DNA of 64,000 bases from Devosia sp. ZB163 (lineage in GTDB: Bacteria > Pseudomonadota > Alphaproteobacteria > Rhizobiales > Devosiaceae), in contig NZ_JAQRMY010000002.1 of NCBI RefSeq assembly GCF_028613635.1, positions 744,001 through 808,000 on the forward strand, in the 5' to 3' direction. The notes beneath the pieces are model-generated. The model was not told where the DNA came from. It did no database searches and was given only the letters and a program-made list of their open reading frames with translations. Shown one piece after another: positions 17,911 through 27,910 of this stretch. How positions within the stretch are numbered: position 1 is the first letter of the stretch; each line of letters begins with the position of its first letter. A program made the position numbers and the translations under genes.

Positions 17911-18134
17911 GAGGGAGGTGCCTTTCGCTAAGCTGTTGGACTTGTGGCGCGAATGCCTCCCTTTGCATCGCGACGGCAGTGTTCCCACGGAGCGCGCTAA
18001 TCCCGGCTGAGGCCGATGGTTTGGATTTTCGGCAAATGCCGACGATCCGCGGAACACCCGAAGCACGCCCGCCAAATCGGGCGAGGAGGGGGCGAGCGGA
18101 GAAATCGGCTGGGGAAAGGTCGTCGGAAACGAAA

Positions 18135-18158
18135 CGAGCCGGGCAGGGGCCCGGCTCG
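18135..18158 (-). terminator. Rho-independent terminator of the AraD1-family gene
   Basis: A perfect 10-base stem, CGAGCCGGGC with GCCCGGCTCG around a 4-base loop, is followed on the minus strand by TTTCGTTTCC. It lies 29 bases after the stop of the gene at 18188-19180. Confidence 0.88.
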
Positions 18159-18187
18159 CTGGATGCTTCGTGCTGTGACGCTTGCGC

Positions 18188-19180
18188 CTAGAGCTGGCGC
18201 ACCGCGAACGGCTTGTCCTTGTCCCAGGCCACCGAGTTCCTGAGCGGCAGGCCGAACTGGGCCTCCTCGATCTCGAACACGTCGCCGGCCTCGGTCTTGA
18301 TGCCGTCGGCAAAGCTCAGCGTCGCCGTGCCGAACATGTGCACGTGGATGTCGCCGGGCTGGCGGAACAGGTCGTACTTGAAGTGGTGATGCTCGAGGTT
18401 GGCGATGGTGTGGCTCATGTTGTCCTCACCCGAGAGGAACGGCTTCTCCCACAGCACCTTGCCGTCGCGCAGGATGCGCGACATGCCCGAAACGTTCCGC
18501 GGCAGCTCGCCGACGCGCAGTTCGGGTCCGAACGAGCACCAGCGCAGCTTCGAATGGGCGAGGAACAGATAGTTTACCCGCTCGGTCACGTGGTCCGAGA
18601 ACTCGTTGCCGAGTGCGAAGCCGAGCCGGAAGGGCGTGCCGTCCTTGCCGATATAGTAGATGCCGGCGATCTCGGGCTCCTCGCCCGCGTCCTTGGCGAA
18701 GGCCGGCGACGGAATCGGCTGGCCCGGCCCGGCGACGATGTTGCCGTTGCCCTTGTAGAACCACTCCGGCTGCACGCCGGTCTGTCCCGGAGCGGGCTTG
18801 CCGCCCTCGAGGCCCATGCGGAACATCTTCATGGAGTCGGTCAGCGGCGCCTCGGCGGCCTGCTGGTTCGACTTGTGCATGGCGTCGCGGGTCGAGGCCG
18901 AACCCAGATGGGTGAGCCCGGTGCCGGTGACGTAGAGATGCGCCGTATCCGGATGATCGACGGGGGCGAGCAGGCGGCCTTCGGCGGCCAGCTTCTGCTT
19001 GTCCACGGTGGCGCCCAGGCCCTTCTCGATCACCACTTCGCGCAGGGAGAGGCCGCGTTCGGCGGCTTCCTTGGCCAGCGCGTAGACGCTGGGCGCCCCG
19101 GTGACGACGCTGGTCGTGCCGCCTTCGGTCACGGCCACGGCCCGGCTGCCGCGCTCGTCGGTGAACTGGATCAGATGCAT
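18188..19180 (-). CDS. AraD1/GguC-family enzyme of the fumarylacetoacetase fold
   Basis: The 330-residue protein has the FAH-type core: YVTGTGLTHLGSAS (about 83-96), GIYYIGKDGTPFRLGFALGNEFSDH with the conserved Gly-Asn-Glu-x-Ser-Asp, and a C-terminal GDIHVHMFGTATLSFADGI. Members act on 2-keto acids or sugar acids using a divalent metal; AraD1/GguC relatives are tied to sugar-acid catabolism. The start is preceded by GAGGGGACGAGG. It is transcribed away from recA and has its own terminator. Nothing nearby identifies the substrate. Confidence 0.85.
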   Translation of the reverse strand: MHLIQFTDERGSRAVAVTEGGTTSVVTGAPSVYALAKEAAERGLSLREVVIEKGLGATVDKQKLAAEGRLLAPVDHPDTAHLYVTGTGLTHLGSASTRDAMHKSNQQAAEAPLTDSMKMFRMGLEGGKPAPGQTGVQPEWFYKGNGNIVAGPGQPIPSPAFAKDAGEEPEIAGIYYIGKDGTPFRLGFALGNEFSDHVTERVNYLFLAHSKLRWCSFGPELRVGELPRNVSGMSRILRDGKVLWEKPFLSGEDNMSHTIANLEHHHFKYDLFRQPGDIHVHMFGTATLSFADGIKTEAGDVFEIEEAQFGLPLRNSVAWDKDKPFAVRQL

Positions 19181-19338
19181 GACGTCCTCGTCCCCTCGCT
19201 GTCAGGTCGGCGCCCTATAGCGCGCCTCGCCGCCGAATGCATTTGGATTTTGGATGTAGATCACCAAGACGGGTGATTAAGCGGCGTCCGTCGCGAATCG
19301 CGTACTGCCGGTGAGTAAGGCACAGCGAATTTACCCCC

Positions 19339-19376
19339 TTGACGATTTGGAAACGAAATGAGAACAAAGTAAGCAC
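19339..19376 (+). promoter_or_regulatory. recA promoter with SOS (LexA) box-like half-sites
   Basis: A -35-like TTGACG is at 19339-19344. Three half-site-like tetramers follow at exact 11-base spacing: AAAC (19351), GAAC (19362) and GCAC (19373). The alphaproteobacterial LexA consensus is GAAC-N7-GAAC (GTTC-N7-GTTC on the other strand), so each neighbouring pair is one mismatch off. The middle half-site falls where the -10 should be, a position suited to repression. Confidence 0.6.
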
Positions 19377-19438
19377 ATTAGATGGACATTAATCGGTTTG
19401 CGCGGCGCGGACCGAAGTGGAATAAGGGGAGACCTGTT

Positions 19439-20515
<1,077 letters not shown>

Positions 20516-20540
20516 TCGGTTCGCCGCAGGCTAGGGTTCA

Positions 20541-20568
20541 AGGGCGCCTCCGGGCGCCCTTTGCTTTT
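20541..20568 (+). terminator. Rho-independent terminator of recA
   Basis: AGGGCGCC and GGCGCCCT form a perfect 8-base stem with a TCCG loop, followed by TTGCTTTT. It begins 26 bases after the recA stop. Confidence 0.9.
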
Positions 20569-20664
20569 GGGCCTTCTCCGGAATGACGGCCGATAGGTTG
20601 AACTCAATCCGACCCATCCACGGCCGGTAGCTTGAACGCGAACCGCGCCCCACGCTCCTCTGCA

Positions 20665-20950
20665 CCTCCCCCTGGACGGGGGAGGCCGGGTGGGGGTGCG
20701 CACCACGCTCATGGCCCGCAGCAGGCACGCTCGCCCCACCGACTTATCCCCACGCACAACCACCCGGCCTATCCTCCCCAACGCGCAACCAGCGCCAGCG
20801 GAGAGATGGGTCCGCGGGTCAAGCCCGCGGATGACGGCGCGTTTTTTGCCGGCATCGCGCGTATTGCCCGCAGACTTTGCATCAGCCTCGCACCGAACAA
20901 GCCTCCACCCTCCGTCGTCCCCGGGCTTGACCCGGGGACCCATGCGATGG
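20665..20950. repeat. Dispersed extragenic palindromes between recA and alaS
   Basis: Three GC-rich dyads are seen in this mostly non-coding 480-base gap. One is a CCTCCCC...GGGGAGG hairpin at about 20665-20685. The other two are copies of one element in opposite orientation at about 20806-20838 and 20913-20950; each pairs a ...GGGTCAAGCCC... core with flanking ATGGGTCC and GACGACGG-type ends. Such 'CCCGGGCTTGACCCGGG' elements recur between genes in many rhizobial genomes. I see no convincing gene between 20569 and 20995. Confidence 0.7.
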
Positions 20951-20995
20951 TGCGGCTCCGTCACTGCTCGAAGCGCCGGCCCACGCCACCGCCCC

Positions 20996-21190
20996 CTAGA
21001 TGCTCCCCGTATGCTCTTCCGGTGTCTCGATCGTGCGGAGCCATTTGACCGACTTGATCTCCCAGGCCGGGTCCTTGGACCGCAGCAGTGCGAGCAGGCC
21101 GGGCGGGTGGCCGGCGCCGTAGTGGCCGGGCAGGACGGCGAACTTCGCGGCAAATCTGTCGGCGCTGCCGGTACGTGTGCTGGACATCAC
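20996..21190 (-). CDS. Possible small protein of unknown function (about 63-64 aa)
   Basis: This short leftward frame lies between recA and alaS. Its C-terminal half (PAWEIKSVKWLRTIETPEEHTGSI) has a balanced amino-acid composition with Lys, Trp and Ile, unlike the Arg/Ala/Pro-rich shadows common in GC-rich DNA. A GGGGG run precedes the GTG-ATG pair at the start. It is divergent from alaS with an 80-base gap. I recognise no family, and it may be spurious. Confidence 0.35.
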   Translation of the reverse strand: MMSSTRTGSADRFAAKFAVLPGHYGAGHPPGLLALLRSKDPAWEIKSVKWLRTIETPEEHTGSI

Positions 21191-21270
21191 GGCAACCCCC
21201 GCGATAGAAGGCGTTTCCTGTTTTTGCTGGCGAGGCGCAGGCCTCGCCTTTTCTCTGTAAGAGACCCGTC

Positions 21271-23919
21271 ATGACGAGCATGAACGATATCCGGTCGAGC
21301 TTCCTCTCCTACTTCGTGAAGAACGGCCATGAGGCAGTCCCTTCGAGCCCGCTGGTTCCGCGGAACGATCCGACGCTGATGTTCACCAATGCCGGCATGG
21401 TGCAGTTCAAGAACGTCTTCACCGGCGTCGAAAAGCGCGACTATGTGCGCGCGACGACGTCGCAGAAATGCGTGCGGGCCGGCGGCAAGCACAACGACCT
21501 CGACAATGTCGGCTACACCGCCCGCCACCACACCTTCTTCGAGATGCTCGGCAACTTCTCGTTCGGCGACTACTTCAAGGAGCACGCGATCGAACTGGCC
21601 TGGAACCTGCTCACCAAGGAGTGGGGCCTGCCCAAGGACAAGCTGACCGCGACGATCTACGAAGACGACGACGAGGCCATGGCGCTCTGGAAGAAGATCG
21701 CCGGCCTGCCCGAGGATCGCATCGTGCGGCTCGGGGCCAAGTCGAACTTCTGGCAGATGGGCGACACCGGCCCCTGCGGTCCGTGCTCGGAAATCTTCTA
21801 CGACCACGGCGACAAGTACTGGGGCGGCCCTCCGGGCTCGCCCGAGGAAGACGGCGATCGCTTCGTCGAGATTTGGAACCTCGTGTTCATGCAGTACGAG
21901 CAGTTCGCCGACGGCTCGCGCGTCAGCCTGCCCAAGCCATCGGTGGATACCGGCTCGGGCCTCGAGCGCGTCGCCGCGGTGATGCAGGGCACGAACAACA
22001 ACTACGAGATCGACCTGTTCCGCTCGCTCATTTCGTCGACGCAGAACGCGGTCGGCTACAATGACGACCCCAAGAACCCGAGCCTGCGCGTGATCGCCGA
22101 TCACCTGCGCTCGATGAGCTTCCTCATCGCCGAAGGCGTGCTGCCCTCGAACGAGGGTCGCGGCTATGTGCTGCGCCGCATCATGCGCCGTGCCATGCGC
22201 CACGCGACGCTGCTCGGGGCCGAGGAGCCGGTGATCCACAAGATCGTCCCGACGCTGGTCAAGGAGATGGGCCAGGCGTACCCCGAACTCGTCCGCGGCG
22301 AGCAGATGATCGAGGAGACGGTGCGTCTCGAGGAGCAGCGCTTCCTCAAGACGCTGAGCCGCGGCCTCCAGATCCTCGACGAGGCGAGCGCCGATCTCAA
22401 GCAGGGCGACATGCTCGAGGGCGTCACCGCCTTCAAGCTCTACGACACCTACGGCTTCCCGCTCGACCTCACGCAGGACGCGCTGCGCAACCGCGGCATC
22501 AATGTCGACCTCTCGGGCTTCGAGGACGCGATGGCCCGCCAGCGCGCCGAGGCGCGCAAGAGCTGGGCTGGCTCCGGCGAGGTCGGCGAAGACAAGGTGT
22601 GGTTCGCGGTCGCCGACAAGGTCGGCCCGACCGAGTTCCTCGGCTACGAGACCGAAACGGCCGAAGGCGTGGTCACCGCGCTGGTCAAGGGCGGCCAGAT
22701 CGTCGACGAGCTCAAGGCCGGCGACGAGGGCTATGTCGTCGTCAACCAGACGCCGTTCTATGGCGAGAGCGGCGGCCAGGTGGGCGATACCGGTGTGATC
22801 ACCGGCGACGGCAGCGCCGCCGACGTGCTCGACACGGTCAAGAACAGCGGCGTCTTCGGTCACCGCGTGAAGGTCACGGCCGGCTCGCTCAAGGTAGGGG
22901 CGCCGCTCCTCCTCGTGGTCGATCACTCGCGCCGCAGCGCCATCCGCGCCAACCACTCGGCGACGCACCTGCTGCACGAGGCGCTCCGCCTGGTGCTGGG
23001 CGATCACGTCGCGCAGAAGGGCTCGCTGGTTTCGCCCGATCGGCTGCGCTTCGACTTCGTCCACACCAAGCCGCTCACGCCGCAGGAACTTGCCGAAGTC
23101 GAGGACATCGCCAACGACATCGTGTTGCAGAACTCGGCTGTCGAGACGCGCCTGATGGGCGTCGAGGAAGCCAAGGAATCCGGCGCCCGCGCTCTGTTCG
23201 GCGAGAAGTATGGCGACGAAGTGCGCGTCGTCTCGATGGGCGACCCGACGGGTAACGCGGTCGGCTGGTCGGTCGAGCTCTGTGGTGGCACGCATGTGCG
23301 CCGCACCGGCGACATAGGGCTCATCACCGTGCTCAGCGATTCCGGCGTTGCCGCCGGCGTGCGCCGCCTCGAGGCGCTGACCGCCAAGGGTGCGCGCACC
23401 CATGCCCGCGCCAACGCCAACATCGTCGGCAGCGCCGCCGAAGTGCTGCGCGTCGGCCCGCACGAACTCATCGGCCGCATCGAGGTGCTGCAGGACAACC
23501 TCAAGAAGTCCGAGCGCGCCCTGAGCGAGGCCAACAAGAAGCTGGCGCTCGGCGGCGGCACCGCTGGCGCAGGCGCCGCGGCCCCGGCGGACGAGACCGT
23601 GAACGGCATCATCTATGTCGGCCGTACCGTCGAGGGCGTTTCGCCCAAGGACGTGAAGGGCCTCGTGGATGCCGAAAAGAAGCGGATCGGTTCGGGTGTC
23701 GTTACGGTCGTGCTGAAGGGCGAGGATGGTCGCGGCACCGTGGCCGTGGGCGTCACCGACGACCTGACGGGCAGGTACTCGGCCGGCGACCTGATCAAGC
23801 TCGCGACGGCAGCGCTGGGTGGACAGGGCGGCGGCGGCCGTCCCGACATGGCCCAGGGCGGCGGACCGGACGGCGCCAAGGCTGCCGACGCCATCGCCGC
23901 GGTGCGCGGCGGGCTCTAG
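21271..23919 (+). CDS. alaS: Alanine-tRNA ligase
   Basis: AlaRS charges tRNA-Ala and edits misacylated Ser and Gly. The 882 residues include the class II catalytic core at the N-terminus ([13 protein letters not shown], then [16 protein letters not shown]), a tRNA-recognition middle, an editing domain with NHSATHLLH at about 561-569 and CGGTH at 671-675, and a C-terminal DHHA1/oligomerisation region ending in a Gly-rich tail. The length and motif order are normal for a bacterial enzyme. It reads away from the small leftward frame upstream, and a methyltransferase pseudogene lies 17 bases downstream. Confidence 0.98.
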   Translation: MTSMNDIRSSFLSYFVKNGHEAVPSSPLVPRNDPTLMFTNAGMVQFKNVFTGVEKRDYVRATTSQKCVRAGGKHNDLDNVGYTARHHTFFEMLGNFSFGDYFKEHAIELAWNLLTKEWGLPKDKLTATIYEDDDEAMALWKKIAGLPEDRIVRLGAKSNFWQMGDTGPCGPCSEIFYDHGDKYWGGPPGSPEEDGDRFVEIWNLVFMQYEQFADGSRVSLPKPSVDTGSGLERVAAVMQGTNNNYEIDLFRSLISSTQNAVGYNDDPKNPSLRVIADHLRSMSFLIAEGVLPSNEGRGYVLRRIMRRAMRHATLLGAEEPVIHKIVPTLVKEMGQAYPELVRGEQMIEETVRLEEQRFLKTLSRGLQILDEASADLKQGDMLEGVTAFKLYDTYGFPLDLTQDALRNRGINVDLSGFEDAMARQRAEARKSWAGSGEVGEDKVWFAVADKVGPTEFLGYETETAEGVVTALVKGGQIVDELKAGDEGYVVVNQTPFYGESGGQVGDTGVITGDGSAADVLDTVKNSGVFGHRVKVTAGSLKVGAPLLLVVDHSRRSAIRANHSATHLLHEALRLVLGDHVAQKGSLVSPDRLRFDFVHTKPLTPQELAEVEDIANDIVLQNSAVETRLMGVEEAKESGARALFGEKYGDEVRVVSMGDPTGNAVGWSVELCGGTHVRRTGDIGLITVLSDSGVAAGVRRLEALTAKGARTHARANANIVGSAAEVLRVGPHELIGRIEVLQDNLKKSERALSEANKKLALGGGTAGAGAAAPADETVNGIIYVGRTVEGVSPKDVKGLVDAEKKRIGSGVVTVVLKGEDGRGTVAVGVTDDLTGRYSAGDLIKLATAALGGQGGGGRPDMAQGGGPDGAKAADAIAAVRGGL

Positions 23920-23936
23920 TCGCAAGGGCCGTCGCC

Positions 23937-24294
23937 GTGGCCACGCTCGATCGATCCTTCGGTCGGGAAGCGTTCGGCGACGACCCGGCGAACTACGACG
24001 CGGCGCGTCCGGGCTATCCGGATGCGACCTGGCACGCCCTGTCTCGACGCCGCGGCCCGTACGAGCGACTTCGCTGCGGCCGGCTTTCGAGCCGACGAAC
24101 CGGAGATGATCCAGGACGCTGGCGCTCGACCCGGAGGCGGTGCGGCGGCTCTATGCACCTACTCGAACGTCACGGCGCTGCCATCGGTCGATCGTGAACA
24201 GTTGCTCGATGGCCTCGCGGAGGTGGCGCAGCGGCAGTTCGGCGGGTGCGTCGAGCGCAACCTCTCGACCGCCATCTACACGGCGCGGCGCTAG
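23937..24294 (+). pseudogene. Decayed class I SAM-dependent methyltransferase
   Basis: The first frame starts SFGREAFGDDPANYDAARPGYP, the N-terminus of a well-known family of small methyltransferases. The Gly-rich SAM-binding core that should follow is absent. Homology resumes near the family C-terminus in other frames: ALDPEAVRRLYA at about 24121-24156, then SNVTALPSVDREQLLDGL and VERNLSTAIYTARR to the stop at 24294. Keeping the family pattern requires a large internal deletion and at least two frame changes, one close to the RRLYA/SNV junction. The intact parent would be around 250 residues. The remnant overlaps the stop of the downstream leftward transporter gene by four bases. Confidence 0.8.
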
Positions 24295-25250
24295 ACCGGA
24301 TCAGGGCCGGGGCCGTCGAACCCGCTCGGCTCGGGCTGGTCGCGCCGCGCACGGTATTCGGCCCAGCGTCCTGCGATACGGGCCCGCGCTCCGTCGATGA
24401 AGATGTTGCCGATGCCGGCGGCGACGACCAGGGTGAGGCCCACCAGCCCGACAGCGTCCGGCGCCTCCTCGAAGAACAGCGCCCCGAACAGCAGTGCCCA
24501 GACGATCTGGCTGTACTGCATCGGCGCCACGCGGCTCGCTGGCGCGAGGGTAACCGCCGCGATCTGCAGCAGGTAGCCGATGCCGCCCAGCACGCCGCAG
24601 ACGAGGAGGCCGCCGAGCAGCATCCAGCCGGGCCAGATGGCGCCAAAGATGACGAGGCCGATGGCATTGGCGATCAGCGTGAGCAGGCCGGGAAGGGCGA
24701 ACAGCGTGACCTTGCGCTCCTCGCCCGAGATAAGGCGCATCGCCGTCACCGAGATGGCGGCACTGATGGCGCAGCCGAAGGCGGTGATGTGGCCCAGCTC
24801 AATCTCCTTGAACCCCGGGCGGACGACGATCAGGACGCCGACGAAGCTGATGATGGCCAGAGCCCAGCGCTCTAGACCAACGCGTTCGCGCAGAACGACC
24901 ACGGAGAGGACGATCGTCATCACCGGGATGAGGAAGACGAGGCTGTAGGCTTCAGCCAGCGGAATGGTGACGAAGGAATAGGTGATCAGCATCGCGCTGG
25001 CGGTGCGGCAGACGGCGATGAGGCCCATCAGCCACGGGCGGCGCAGCTTGAACGTATCGCGCCAGCGCTCATCGGCGGGCTTGGAGAACAGCGCAGGGAT
25101 TACCGAGAACAGCGTGGTGAAGAAGCCGATCTCGAACACGCTGAGTTCGCCGCCGAGCCCTTTCACCATGGCATCGGCGATCGAATAGACGGCGTAGGCG
25201 GTGAGGGCGGTGAGCACCCCCAGGGACGTAGGCGACAAGGAACGAAGCAT
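24291..25250 (-). CDS. EamA/DMT-family transporter (second of a tandem pair)
   Basis: The 319-residue inner-membrane protein has ten predicted spans in two EamA repeats. Recognisable parts are SVFEIGFFTTLFSVIPALF, IPLAEAYSLVFLIPV and VRPGFKEIELGHI. DMT exporters move metabolites or amino acids, and the substrate is not predictable here. Its ATG touches the stop of the upstream gene (TAG-ATG), and the two proteins align over their whole length, so this is a recent or maintained tandem duplication within one operon. Confidence 0.92.
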   Translation of the reverse strand: MLRSLSPTSLGVLTALTAYAVYSIADAMVKGLGGELSVFEIGFFTTLFSVIPALFSKPADERWRDTFKLRRPWLMGLIAVCRTASAMLITYSFVTIPLAEAYSLVFLIPVMTIVLSVVVLRERVGLERWALAIISFVGVLIVVRPGFKEIELGHITAFGCAISAAISVTAMRLISGEERKVTLFALPGLLTLIANAIGLVIFGAIWPGWMLLGGLLVCGVLGGIGYLLQIAAVTLAPASRVAPMQYSQIVWALLFGALFFEEAPDAVGLVGLTLVVAAGIGNIFIDGARARIAGRWAEYRARRDQPEPSGFDGPGPDPV

Positions 25251-26228
25251 CTACTTGCTGGCCACCGTCGCGTCGTTCTTGGCCACAGCGGACGGAAGCT
25301 TCGCATCTTCCCCGAGCGGCGGACTGACCTCGGAGACGGCGCTCGCCGGCCCGAAGACCGACAGTCGCGAGAAGATGCGGATCCGGGTCTCGTCCGACAT
25401 CACGTTGAGGATGCCGCCAAAGGCGACGACGACGAGGCCGCAATAGCCAATGGCGTCAGGATACTCGGCGTAGAACAGGGCGCCGAAGGCGATGGCCCAG
25501 GCGATCTGGCTGTATTGCGCCGGCGCGATCAGGCTTATCGGCGCGCTGCGGGTGGCGGCAATGAAGATGATGTTTCCGGTGCCGCCCAGGGCGCCGATCA
25601 GCAGCAGGAAGGCGAACTCCTGCGGGCTCGGCCAGTTGAAGCCGGCGACCACCATCAGGACGGAATTCACCACCACGACATAGCCCAATGGCAGGCCGAG
25701 CAGGGTGACCCGCTTCTCGACCGGCGCCACCTTGCGCAGCGCGGTGGTGGCGATACCGCCCATCAGCGCGGCGCCCAAGGCTGCCAGATGGCCGAGCTGC
25801 AGCTCACGGAAGCCCGGCCGGACGACCAGCAGCACACCGCAGAAGGTTGCACCCAGGAAGAGCCAGCGCTGCCACGTGACCGTCTCTCCGAGATAGGTGC
25901 GGGAGAGCGCTACCACGAAGATCGGCGCGAGGAAGGCGATGGAATAGGCCTCGGCCAGCGGAATGTGGGTGAAGGCGTAGATGATGCAGAGGTTGCCGAT
26001 CACACCCGCGATGCTGCGCAGATGCACGAGGTAGGGATGGCGCATGCGATGCATGTGCCGCCAGTGCTCGCCCTTGGGCTTGGTGAAGATCGCCGGAATG
26101 AAGGAAAACAGCGCCGTCCAGAAGGCTATCTCGAAGACGGAAAGGCTGGTGCCGAACCCTTTGATGATGGCGTCGCAACAGGAATAGAGGAAATAGGCAA
26201 AAAGCGCGTACGCGACGCCGACGGGCAT
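25251..26228 (-). CDS. EamA/DMT-family transporter (first of a tandem pair)
   Basis: This 325-residue protein with ten spans is a paralogue of the next gene. Matching blocks include SVFEIAFWTALFSFIPAIF, IPLAEAYSIAFLAPI and VRPGFRELQLGHL. It starts MPVGVAYALFAYFLYS without a clear Shine-Dalgarno. The C-terminus carries an extra cytoplasmic tail of about 35 residues absent from its partner. The two genes abut without a gap and are surely co-transcribed; hetero-oligomers are possible, since some DMT/SMR transporters work as pairs. Confidence 0.92.
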   Translation of the reverse strand: MPVGVAYALFAYFLYSCCDAIIKGFGTSLSVFEIAFWTALFSFIPAIFTKPKGEHWRHMHRMRHPYLVHLRSIAGVIGNLCIIYAFTHIPLAEAYSIAFLAPIFVVALSRTYLGETVTWQRWLFLGATFCGVLLVVRPGFRELQLGHLAALGAALMGGIATTALRKVAPVEKRVTLLGLPLGYVVVVNSVLMVVAGFNWPSPQEFAFLLLIGALGGTGNIIFIAATRSAPISLIAPAQYSQIAWAIAFGALFYAEYPDAIGYCGLVVVAFGGILNVMSDETRIRIFSRLSVFGPASAVSEVSPPLGEDAKLPSAVAKNDATVASK

Positions 26229-26338
26229 CTCAATGGGAATCCGAAGAGGGAGGAGCGGGCAGCTAGTATGTTAGTTACGTCGTATACGCTGGCCGCCCGG
26301 GGCCGTCGATGGGCGCGGAAGCCACACTGGCTAATTAT

Positions 26339-27322
26339 TTAGTCTCTATTGAAGCGGTCGCGTGCGAGCGGGCCGATTGTCTCGATCTTGTTGGTCCAGA
26401 TGTAGCCGGCAAAAACATCGGGCACCTGGGCCAGTAATTCCGGCGTGTCTATGCCTGCGGTGCCCGGGTCTCCGGCGGAATAGGGCCCGAGCAGGATCAC
26501 CTCCGACCCCGCAGCTTTCATGCGCTCGAGGAACAGGTTAGGCCAGCCCCAGACGAAGGGGGCGACGTTGATCGGCAGCATCACCTTGGTGTTCCGGCAC
26601 GCCTCGGGCATGAACCCCGTCCAGCCCAGCCCCTCGTACTGCAACAGGCAGTCGACGAGGCTGCGACGCGACCAGACGTTGAGCCCTTCGATGAGTTCCG
26701 CCGCGCGGAAGGTCGGCGGATCGCCGCCATAGGCGCCCCACACCCCCTTGCGCCAGTCCGGATGCTCCGCCAGCACGGCAGCGACCATGTCGCCCTCGCG
26801 CGCCTCGTTGCTCTTGAAGTTCACGAGGAAGCGGCCCTCGGGCATGGCTGCGAACACCTGCTTGAACTCGGGCATCATGCCGACGCCCTTGCCGCGGAAG
26901 GGCAAAGTCGCGCCGCCGTCGGCGGTGTAGCCGTAACCGATGTCGAGCGCCCTCAGGTAAGCCATGTCGTGGCTGCGGGTCGTGCCGGTACCCTCGGTGC
27001 GGCAGTCGATGGTCCAGTCGTGCATCACCGCAAGCTGGCCGTCGGTGGTGGGGTGGACGTCGAGCTCCACGATATCCGCGCCGGCCGCGAAGGCGGCCTG
27101 CATCGAGGGCAGGGTGTTCTCGAGGTAGTCGTGGGTCGGCGCAAAGATGCGTTCGGCCGTGCAGGTGTCGTTATCGAGTCCTTCGCGGTTGAAGGTCTGG
27201 TGCACGCCGCGATGGGCGATCAGTTGCACCTCGCCCTCGGGCGGTGCGACGCGCCAGGACGCGTTGAACACGTAGATGGCGGCGCTAACCACCACCAGCA
27301 CCAGCACAATCCTGCGAAACAT
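26339..27322 (-). CDS. Glycerophosphodiester phosphodiesterase family protein
   Basis: GDPD enzymes hydrolyse glycerophosphodiesters to glycerol 3-phosphate and an alcohol. The 327 residues begin with a signal anchor (about 4-20), placing the TIM-barrel domain outside the inner membrane. Catalytic and metal residues are visible as His37 (AHRG), Glu68 (YLENTLPSMQ), Glu86 and Asp88 (VELDVH) and His101 (MHD). An insertion with two cysteines (53 and 107) precedes and follows the core. It stands alone between the transporters and the VOC gene. Confidence 0.9.
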   Translation of the reverse strand: MFRRIVLVLVVVSAAIYVFNASWRVAPPEGEVQLIAHRGVHQTFNREGLDNDTCTAERIFAPTHDYLENTLPSMQAAFAAGADIVELDVHPTTDGQLAVMHDWTIDCRTEGTGTTRSHDMAYLRALDIGYGYTADGGATLPFRGKGVGMMPEFKQVFAAMPEGRFLVNFKSNEAREGDMVAAVLAEHPDWRKGVWGAYGGDPPTFRAAELIEGLNVWSRRSLVDCLLQYEGLGWTGFMPEACRNTKVMLPINVAPFVWGWPNLFLERMKAAGSEVILLGPYSAGDPGTAGIDTPELLAQVPDVFAGYIWTNKIETIGPLARDRFNRD

Positions 27323-27408
27323 CGAGCCCCCCGGAATCGGCGGCCAGATTTTGCAGCGTTGATGGCTTCATTGTGACGCGCGGCGTCCCGACGTTGCGGG
27401 ACGCGGCG

Positions 27409-27780
27409 TCAGCCGCCGCGTCGCATCTCCTGGATGGCCCAGCGGTTGCCGTCGGGATCGGCGAAGAAGATGAACCGGCCCCAGGGGAAATCCTGCACCT
27501 CGCCGACATCGACGCCGCGGCCGCTGAGTTCGGCCCGCGCCGCGTCGACATCGGAAACCACGAGCTGGAGGCCTTCCACCGACCCCGGTTGCGCGTTGGT
27601 GATCCCCTTGCCCAAAGCGATCGAACAGGCCGAGCCTGGGGGCGTCAGCTGCACGAACCGGATGTCGTCACTGACACGGTGGTCATGATCGGCATTGAAG
27701 CCGACGCGGTCGACATAGAACGACTTGGCACGATCGACGTCGCTGACGGGTACGGCAACCAGTTCGAGCTTCATGTCCAT
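27409..27780 (-). CDS. VOC (glyoxalase/bleomycin-resistance) family protein
   Basis: The 123-residue protein has two beta-alpha-beta-beta-beta modules: VPVSDVDRAKSFYVDRVGF near the N-terminus and LVVSDVDAARAELSGRGVDV in the second half, ending FFADPDGNRWAIQEM. Metal ligands are not obvious in every expected place, so it may bind a small molecule rather than act as glyoxalase. The start at 27778-27780 has GAGAGGAG at the right distance; the frame upstream has no protein-like sequence. It lies downstream of icd, beyond that gene's terminator. Confidence 0.88.
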   Translation of the reverse strand: MDMKLELVAVPVSDVDRAKSFYVDRVGFNADHDHRVSDDIRFVQLTPPGSACSIALGKGITNAQPGSVEGLQLVVSDVDAARAELSGRGVDVGEVQDFPWGRFIFFADPDGNRWAIQEMRRGG

Positions 27781-27857
27781 GGCCTTGCTCCTCTCGGCAG
27801 GGGGCTGCCGGGGTACCAGCCCATTGGGGCGGAGGTACGGAGGGGCAGAAACGAAAA

Positions 27858-27884
27858 CCGCGCCGGCCCGGACGGGCGGCGCGG
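27858..27884 (-). terminator. Rho-independent terminator of icd
   Basis: CCGCGCCG and CGGCGCGG form a perfect outer stem with inner pairing of GCCC/GGGC. On the minus strand it is followed by TTTTCGTTTC. It begins 26 bases after the icd stop. Confidence 0.9.
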
Positions 27885-27910
27885 CTTCGAATGTCGGCAA
27901 AAGAGCCGGA

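Noticed and set aside
17911-18312. N-terminal extension of the RTX frame upstream of 17910
   Set aside because: The added residues are Arg/Ser/Pro-rich, cross the terminator of the neighbouring gene and do not look like a signal or domain.
21187-23925. Long leftward frame of 912 codons opposite alaS
   Set aside because: A mirror of alaS codon bias in GC-rich DNA; no motif, and alaS is certain on the other strand.
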